In this document: positions 57,584 to 64,000 of the stretch, one piece after another
Position numbering within the stretch: the first letter of the stretch is position 1
How the letters are laid out: each line of letters begins with the position of its first letter
From: Caulobacter endophyticus
Lineage (GTDB): Bacteria > Pseudomonadota > Alphaproteobacteria > Caulobacterales > Caulobacteraceae
Assembly: GCF_003116815.1 (NCBI RefSeq)
Contig: NZ_QDKQ01000057.1
Coordinates: 1-64,000, forward strand
DNA length: 64,000 nucleotides
Direction: 5' to 3'
The notes under the pieces: generated by a model
What the model was told of the DNA's origin: nothing
Database searches by the model: none
What the model saw: only the letters and a program-made list of their open reading frames with translations
Made by a program: the position numbers and the translations under genes

Positions 57584-60160
57584 TCAGCCCTCGCCGGGAC
57601 CGACGCCCAGGCTGTCCATGGCCCGGGCCAGGTTCTCCAGGGTGTAGGGCTTCTGCACCACCAGGCGACCCCGATGGTTCTGCGGCAGGTTGGCCTGCTC
57701 GCCGTAGCCAGTGGCGAACAGGAACGGAACCTTCAGCTCGGCCAGCCGGTCGGCGATGGGATAGCTGTTGCGGTCGCCAAGATTGATGTCCAGCACCGCC
57801 ACGGTCGGGGGATGGGCCTCGATGCTGTCCAGCGCTCCCTGCACCGTCGCCGCGGTCGTCACGCCGCGCGCGCCCAGCCGGTTGGCGATGTCCTCGGCGT
57901 CCAGCGCGATGATCAGGCTGTCCTCGACCAGCAGCACGTCCTGGCCCTCCAGGATCCTGGTCGGCGCGGGATGGGCGTGACCCGGCGCCGGGCGCGGATA
58001 CTTGATCGCCTGCGGCCCCGCGCCTTGGCGCGGTTCGGACAGGTGCCTGGCCGGGATGCAGAACACCGCGTGGAAGCCCTTGGGATCGTAGTCGACCTTC
58101 ACCGTCCCGCCCAGGTCATAGGGCACAGAGCGCTCGATGATCGTGGTGCCGAAGCCTTTGCGGGTGGGCGGAACCACCGGCGGGCCGCCGGCCTCGCGCC
58201 ACTCGACCGCCAGTTCGCCGCCCGCCTTGCGATGCCAGCCGATGGTCACCCGCCCGCCCTCGGCCGACAGCGCCCCGTACTTGTTGGAGTTGGTCACCAG
58301 CTCGTGGAAGACCAGCGCCAGGGTCGAATAGGCCTGCGGATTCAGCGACACCGGCTCGCCCTGCACGGCGATGCGGTCGCGCTCGTCGACGAAGGCGGCG
58401 GCCTCGGCGTCGATCAGCGCCTGCAGGGGCGCGGGGCCCCAGTGGTCGTCGGTGATCTGGTTGTGGGCCCGGGCCAGGGCGTGGATGCGCCCGTCCACGA
58501 CCTTGACGAACTCGGCGATGTCGCCGCCCGTCGGCAGCGACTGCCGGATCAGGCCCCGGATCAGACCAAGGATGTTGCGCACCCGGTGGTTCAGCTCGGC
58601 GATCAGCAGCTCCTGGCGGGCGCTGGCCTGCTGGCGCTCGGCCGAGGCCTCGTCGGCGAGCCGCAGCACCACCTCGATCAAGGTGGCGCGCAGGGTCTCG
58701 GCGACGCGGACTTCCGAACCGCTGAACGGCTGGGAATGGTGCTCGACCAGTTCCTTCCACTCGGCGAAGCTGGCGCGCGGCGTCAGGCGCGGACCGTTGG
58801 GTCCATACTCGATCGGCTTGTGCGGGTCGCCGGCCCAGCGCACCGAATGGATCAGCTCCTTGCGGAACAGCACCACGTAGTCGCGCGGCGAGCGCGAGAT
58901 CGGGATGGCCAGCAGGCCGGCCGCGTCCGAGGCGAACGTGTGGGCGTCGCTGATCAGCGAGCCGATGTTGTCGGTGGCGAAGACCTTGCCGGCGGCGGTG
59001 CCGTTCAGCGCCCGGACGATACGGCGGAAGTCGTCCAGCGGCGGCGCCGTGCCCGAGAAGGCGTGGTTGCCGCCCAGCCACACGCCCACCCCGTCGGCGG
59101 GAATGGCGTTGGTGAGGATGTCGCCCAGCCAGTCGGGGTCCTTCAGAAGGGTCTCGTCCGAGGCCACCGCCCCCAGCAGTTGGTCGGAGATGTCGCGCGC
59201 CCGGCGCTCGTACTCCACCGTCTCCTGCCGCTCGCGGCTCTCCAGCCGCATCGAGAACATCTGGGCGAACAGCTCGCTGACCGAGCGCCGCTCGAAGGTC
59301 GGGCAGCGCGGCGCGTAGTGGTGGCAGGCGAACAGGCCCCAGAGCTTGCCCTCGACGATGATCGAGATCGACAGCGACGCCTGCACGCCCATGTTCTTGA
59401 GGTATTCGATGTGGATCGGCGAGACCGAGCGCAGCACCGACAGCGACAGGTCCAGCGGCTGGCCCGCCTGGTCGCGCTGGGGCACGATCGGCGCCGGCGT
59501 GGCGTTCACGTCGGTGATCACCCGCAGGAGGTTGCGCCGATAGAGCTCGCGGGCCTGGGCCGGAATGTCCGAGGCCGGATAGCGCAGCCCCATGAACGAG
59601 CCGATGCCGTGGCGCGCCGCCTCGGCCACCACCTCGCCCGAGCCGTCGGCGGCGAAGCGATAGACCATCACCCGGTCGAACTCGATCAGTGCGCGCACCT
59701 GGCGCGCGCCCTCGCGATAGAAGGCGGAAAAGTCGGCCGCCCCGTCCAGCCGGGCGATCATCGAGCGCACCATGCCGGTGGCGTCGCCATGCTCGCCCGA
59801 GGCCGGCTCGGCCTCGATGACGATCTGGCCGCCTGAAAAGTGCAGGGCCACGTCGAAGTTCGGCCGCCCCGCCACCAGTTCCAGGTCGAAGATCCGCTCC
59901 ACCGCGTCGGCCCCGCGCAGCAGGGTCGAGCGGTTGCGCAGGTCGTGGATCGCCTTGGGCAGGAACAGCTCGAACAGCGGCTTGCCGAAGAGGTCGGCCG
60001 GCTGGAAGCCGATGAAGTCGCCGATGTTGGCCGAGGCGCGCGCCACCAGCCAGTCGGCGGTCAGGGCGATCAGGAAGCCGATGGGCTGGATCGCGCCGAG
60101 GATGTGGATCGGCTCGCGGTCGCAGTTGGTCAGATCGACGGGAGCGGTGTCGGTCGGCAA
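57584..60160 (-). CDS. Bacteriophytochrome hybrid histidine kinase (PAS-GAF-PHY-HWE-receiver)
   Basis: An 858-residue red/far-red photoreceptor. The N-terminal Cys13 in NCDREPIHILGAIQPIGFLI matches the biliverdin-binding Cys of bacteriophytochromes. PAS (about 14-130), GAF (about 140-320, with LRYPASDIPAQARELY and HIEYLKNMGVQASLS), and PHY (about 340-500) follow. The HWE-type kinase has ELNHRVRNILGLIRGLI and VFHELVTNSNKYGALS with GFGTTIIERS. A C-terminal receiver domain (VLLVEDSLIIALDAED, Asp in VAVLDINLGD, KPY) ends the protein. No haem oxygenase lies nearby, so biliverdin must come from elsewhere. It converges with the TonB-dependent receptor. Confidence 0.94.
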   Translation of the reverse strand: MPTDTAPVDLTNCDREPIHILGAIQPIGFLIALTADWLVARASANIGDFIGFQPADLFGKPLFELFLPKAIHDLRNRSTLLRGADAVERIFDLELVAGRPNFDVALHFSGGQIVIEAEPASGEHGDATGMVRSMIARLDGAADFSAFYREGARQVRALIEFDRVMVYRFAADGSGEVVAEAARHGIGSFMGLRYPASDIPAQARELYRRNLLRVITDVNATPAPIVPQRDQAGQPLDLSLSVLRSVSPIHIEYLKNMGVQASLSISIIVEGKLWGLFACHHYAPRCPTFERRSVSELFAQMFSMRLESRERQETVEYERRARDISDQLLGAVASDETLLKDPDWLGDILTNAIPADGVGVWLGGNHAFSGTAPPLDDFRRIVRALNGTAAGKVFATDNIGSLISDAHTFASDAAGLLAIPISRSPRDYVVLFRKELIHSVRWAGDPHKPIEYGPNGPRLTPRASFAEWKELVEHHSQPFSGSEVRVAETLRATLIEVVLRLADEASAERQQASARQELLIAELNHRVRNILGLIRGLIRQSLPTGGDIAEFVKVVDGRIHALARAHNQITDDHWGPAPLQALIDAEAAAFVDERDRIAVQGEPVSLNPQAYSTLALVFHELVTNSNKYGALSAEGGRVTIGWHRKAGGELAVEWREAGGPPVVPPTRKGFGTTIIERSVPYDLGGTVKVDYDPKGFHAVFCIPARHLSEPRQGAGPQAIKYPRPAPGHAHPAPTRILEGQDVLLVEDSLIIALDAEDIANRLGARGVTTAATVQGALDSIEAHPPTVAVLDINLGDRNSYPIADRLAELKVPFLFATGYGEQANLPQNHRGRLVVQKPYTLENLARAMDSLGVGPGEG

Positions 60161-60254
60161 GTCAGGCTCCGAAAACCGGAAAAGCGCCTTGAGGAGCTTG
60201 GCCGTATGCTTGGATTTGCATGAACGTGGATCAACAGCCCAGGTTCCGCCCCCC

Positions 60255-61040
60255 CTACTTGTCCACCACCTTGATGATGCGGTCCGACGACGGCCGGCCG
60301 GCCAGGCCCTTGCCGGCGGCGTAGGTGACGATCAGGGCGTCGTCCTTGATCGTCGCGCCGGGCTTGCGGCCCTCGGCCAGCAGTACGCGGCCGATGCGGT
60401 TCAGCAGGCCGCGATCGCCGTTGCGGGCCATGCGCTCGAAGGCCTCGGCGGTGACGTTGGCGCATTCGGCGACCAGAACCGAGGTCTCGGGCCGGGCGTC
60501 CTGCACGGTCTCGAAACTGACCCGGTGGCGGGCCGCGCGGCTGGCGCGGTCGGCGGCCTGCAGCATGCGCTGGAACAGCACGTTGGGGGTGATGAAGGCC
60601 GGCGGCTGGATGGTCGGCGCCCGGCCCATCAGGGCCGCGGCCGCGCCGGCCGGCCGGTCGGCGGTGAACAGGGTCATGCCGCCCAGCTTGGTGGCGCGCA
60701 GCACCGGCTCGCCCAGCTCGTTCTTGTAGATGACGTCGCCGCGCGGACCGGCGTGGGGCGACAGCACCCACACCTCGCTGCTGTTCTCGAACTTCAGCAG
60801 GGTGGTCGGGGTGGCGCGATCGAGCACGAAGGCCCCGCCCCCGTCCGAGACATAGCGGGCAACCGGCGGCGGCGGCGCCTTGCGGGCCTCGGCGGCGGCG
60901 CGATCGCCGAACAGGGCGTCGCGAAGGCTGTGCTTGGATTGCGCCGCGACCGGCGTGGCGATGGTCAGGCCTGCCAGGGCGAGCATCAGCGTTGTCGCGC
61001 AGCCTCCCGGCCCCATCCTTTCCACCGTTGGTCGTATCAT
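60255..61040 (-). CDS. Secreted protein of the DUF4908 type
   Basis: A 261-residue exported protein, signal peptide to about residue 32 (LMLALAGLTIATPVAAQ after ATG 61040). A charged segment (HSLRDALFGDRAAAEARKAPPPP) precedes a globular part with YVSDGGGAFVLDR, LLKFENSSEVWVLSPHAGPRGDVIYKNELGEPVLRAT and VAECANVTAEAFERMAR. It ends TIKDDALIVTYAAGKGLAGR. It resembles the DUF4908 family I remember as largely restricted to Caulobacter relatives; function unknown. Upstream Met codons are possible, but this start places the signal well. It lies 94 bases downstream of a divergent gene-free stretch and reads towards the phytochrome gene, in the same direction. Confidence 0.75.
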   Translation of the reverse strand: MIRPTVERMGPGGCATTLMLALAGLTIATPVAAQSKHSLRDALFGDRAAAEARKAPPPPVARYVSDGGGAFVLDRATPTTLLKFENSSEVWVLSPHAGPRGDVIYKNELGEPVLRATKLGGMTLFTADRPAGAAAALMGRAPTIQPPAFITPNVLFQRMLQAADRASRAARHRVSFETVQDARPETSVLVAECANVTAEAFERMARNGDRGLLNRIGRVLLAEGRKPGATIKDDALIVTYAAGKGLAGRPSSDRIIKVVDK

Positions 61041-61221
61041 GCGAACGGTGATGGTCCCCGACTGGGGCGAATCTTGGACGTGGAGGCGGCGCTTCCTGGC
61101 AAGCGCTGCCGTGCGACTTTTCTGCAACGCTTCCCTTGGCGCATGACCCCCGTCACGCGCCCCCCTGATCCCGGTCGGCGGATTGACGCCAACCGGGACC
61201 GTCAGGTCAAGACATAAGGCC

Positions 61222-61944
61222 TCAGGCCAGGTACTGGCCGCCGTTCAGCGACAGGGTGGCCCCGGTCACGAAACCGGCGCGCTCGCCGGCCAGGAACGAG
61301 ACCATGTCGGCGATCTCCTCGCCCTTGCCCAGGCGGCCGACGGGGATGCCGCCGATGATGCCGGCCAGCACCGTTTCCGGCACCGCGGCCACCATCTCGG
61401 TGTCGATATAGCCGGGGCAGATCACGTTGACGGTGACGCCCTTCTTGGCGTTCTCCAGGGCCAGGGCCTTGGTGAAGCCGATCAGGCCGGCCTTGGCGGC
61501 CGAGTAGTTGGTCTGGCCGACCTGGCCCTTCTGGCCGTTGATCGAGCTGATGTTGATGATCCGGCCCCAGCCGCGCTCGCGCATGCCCTCGATCACCGGA
61601 CGGGTCATGTTGAAGGCCGAGTCCATGTTGACCCGGATCACTTCGGACCACTGCTCGTAGGTCATCTTGTGCAGGAAGCCGTCGCGGGTGATGCCGGCGT
61701 TGTTGACCAGCACGTCGACCGGCCCGAGCTCGGCGGTGACCTTGGCCACCGCGGCCTGGCAGTCGTCGAAGGAGCCGACATTGCCCTTCACCACCATGAC
61801 GCCCAGCGCCTTGGCGCAGGCCTCGGCCGCCTCCTCGTTGCCGGAATAACCCGCCGCGACCTTGAGGCCGTCGGCGACAAGCCGCTCGCAGATCGCCCGA
61901 CCGATGCCCCGCGTACCGCCGGTCACGAACGCAACTCTAGTCAT
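61222..61944 (-). CDS. phbB: Acetoacetyl-CoA reductase
   Basis: A 240-residue NADPH-dependent SDR making (R)-3-hydroxybutyryl-CoA for polyhydroxybutyrate. MTRVAFVTGGTRGIGRAICE is the typical start. LVNNAGITRDGFLHKMTYEQW, the catalytic Ser in INISSINGQKGQVGQ and Tyr in TNYSAAKAG, and PGYIDTEMVAAVPE are PhaB signatures. It lies 110 bases downstream of phbA in the same direction. Confidence 0.96.
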   Translation of the reverse strand: MTRVAFVTGGTRGIGRAICERLVADGLKVAAGYSGNEEAAEACAKALGVMVVKGNVGSFDDCQAAVAKVTAELGPVDVLVNNAGITRDGFLHKMTYEQWSEVIRVNMDSAFNMTRPVIEGMRERGWGRIINISSINGQKGQVGQTNYSAAKAGLIGFTKALALENAKKGVTVNVICPGYIDTEMVAAVPETVLAGIIGGIPVGRLGKGEEIADMVSFLAGERAGFVTGATLSLNGGQYLA

Positions 61945-62054
61945 TCACTAGTCTCCTGCTGCCGTTACGTCATGGTTGCACGTGGTCGCGTCCGGAGCGC
62001 AAGCCCCGGACGCAGTTTGTCACGAAGACTTCTTCCGGGGCCAGACTACCCGGC

Positions 62055-63329
<1,275 letters not shown>

Positions 63330-63451
63330 TCACGAATACATTTTCATGTCATCATCTGGCGTACAGCTTCTCGCGGGACTGGCGCCCCGGCTTTGCATTA
63401 GCGATAGTGCGATGCGAAAAGGCGGGCGACACCGCTGTCCCAGGGAACGAA

Positions 63452-64000
63452 ATGTCCGAGAACCGCGAAAAAGGCGAAGCCGCCCCTGGCGCCGAAAAAG
63501 CGTCCGCCGACAAGGCTTCCAGCCAAGGGTCGAGCCAGCGCGTCGTCATCAAGAAGTACGCCAACCGCCGGCTCTACAACACCGCGTCCAGTTCCTACGT
63601 CACCCTCGAACACCTGTCGGACATGGTGAAGGAGGGCGTCGACTTCGTGGTCTACGACGCCAAGACCAACGACGACATCACCCGTTCGGTCCTGACCCAG
63701 ATCATCTTCGAAGAAGAAAACCGCGGCGGCGGCCAGAACCTGCTGCCCATCCAGTTCCTGCGCCAGCTGATCGGCTTCTACGGCAACTCGATGCAGGCCT
63801 TCCTGCCCAGCTACCTGGAGATGTCGCTGGAAAGCTTCTCCAAGCAGCAGGAGCGCATGCGCCAGCAGTTCACCGGCGCCCCCGGCCTGGCTGGCAAGGC
63901 CGCCGCTCCGGGCATGGCCATCTACGAAGAGCAAATCCGCCAGAACATGGCGCTGTTCGACCGGGCCATGAAGATGTTCTCGCCCTTCGCCTACAGCCGC
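63452..64000 (+). CDS. phaR: Polyhydroxyalkanoate synthesis repressor PhaR (runs off right edge)
   Basis: 183 codons are visible from ATG 63452 (CAGGGAACGAA upstream) with no stop before the window ends. After a Lys/Glu/Ala-rich start, residues 30-90 are the PHB/PHA accumulation regulator DNA-binding domain: VVIKKYANRRLYNTASSSYV, TLEHLSDMVKEGVDFVVYDA, TNDDITRSVLTQIIFEEE. The PHB-binding region follows (LLPIQFLRQLIGFYGNSMQ, YLEMSLESFSKQQERMRQQF). PhaR senses PHB and represses phasin and PHB genes. Divergence from phbA supports local control. Confidence 0.95.
   Translation, partial: MSENREKGEAAPGAEKASADKASSQGSSQRVVIKKYANRRLYNTASSSYVTLEHLSDMVKEGVDFVVYDAKTNDDITRSVLTQIIFEEENRGGGQNLLPIQFLRQLIGFYGNSMQAFLPSYLEMSLESFSKQQERMRQQFTGAPGLAGKAAAPGMAIYEEQIRQNMALFDRAMKMFSPFAYSR

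Overview
The window is 64 kb of GC-rich alphaproteobacterial chromosome, most likely from the Caulobacteraceae (a Caulobacter or close relative). This is inferred from gene content, not from a database search. The signs are a PdeA-type GEDEF/EAL phosphodiesterase, a trpF-trpB-trpA-accD-folC cluster, a ctaC-ctaD-ctaB-ctaG-ctaE cytochrome oxidase locus, a phbA/phbB/phaR polyhydroxybutyrate locus, TonB-dependent receptors, and a secreted protein resembling the mainly Caulobacter DUF4908 family. I found no tRNA, rRNA, CRISPR array, prophage or plasmid functions. The only transposase trace is a nine-codon IS481-like start at the left edge.

Layout. 1-9 kb: SAM methyltransferase/DUF488 pair, alpha/beta hydrolase, M13 peptidase, PCu(A)C copper chaperone, dihydrolipoyl dehydrogenase, S10 peptidase. 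9-18 kb: TonB-dependent receptor, SDR, AraC regulator, thioredoxin-fold protein, PPK2, RsmE, Sel1 protein, glutamate-cysteine ligase. 18-28 kb: YhhN and YkvA-like proteins, SDR, the ydbL-ynbE-ydbH envelope operon, dapB, malic enzyme-PTA fusion. 28-39 kb: TM2/SHOCT and DUF4126 proteins, HWE kinase, SDR, trpF-trpB-(43-aa membrane peptide)-trpA-accD, folC, WD40 protein, orphan ExbD, and a LysE exporter with an apparent frameshift. 39-52 kb: an almost unbroken minus-strand run from ctaC down to pdeA, with thrC and an M16 peptidase. 52-64 kb: PadR-DUF1700-DUF2807 cassette, tldD, a second TonB-dependent receptor, a bacteriophytochrome hybrid kinase, the DUF4908-like protein, and phbB-phbA diverging from phaR.

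Functional themes. Aerobic respiration is represented by the cta genes, Cox11, SURF1, a Cox-associated small membrane protein and PCu(A)C. Biosynthesis includes Trp, Thr, Lys, folate, malonyl-CoA and glutathione. Carbon storage and redox include PHB, malic enzyme and Lpd. The envelope is served by the YdbH system and TonB receptors. Signalling proteins include PdeA, an HWE PAS kinase and a phytochrome.

Most of the DNA is ordinary housekeeping. The items I would look at first are: (1) a 43-residue membrane peptide translationally coupled into trpB-trpA; (2) TrpA with Glu at the position of the catalytic Asp60; (3) several families of palindromic intergenic repeats, including one nested inside another and one that supplies the end of a coding sequence; (4) the frameshifted LysE exporter; (5) the PadR-DUF1700-DUF2807 cassette; (6) an SDR lacking two canonical motif residues. 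I did not find a convincing wholly new multi-gene system.
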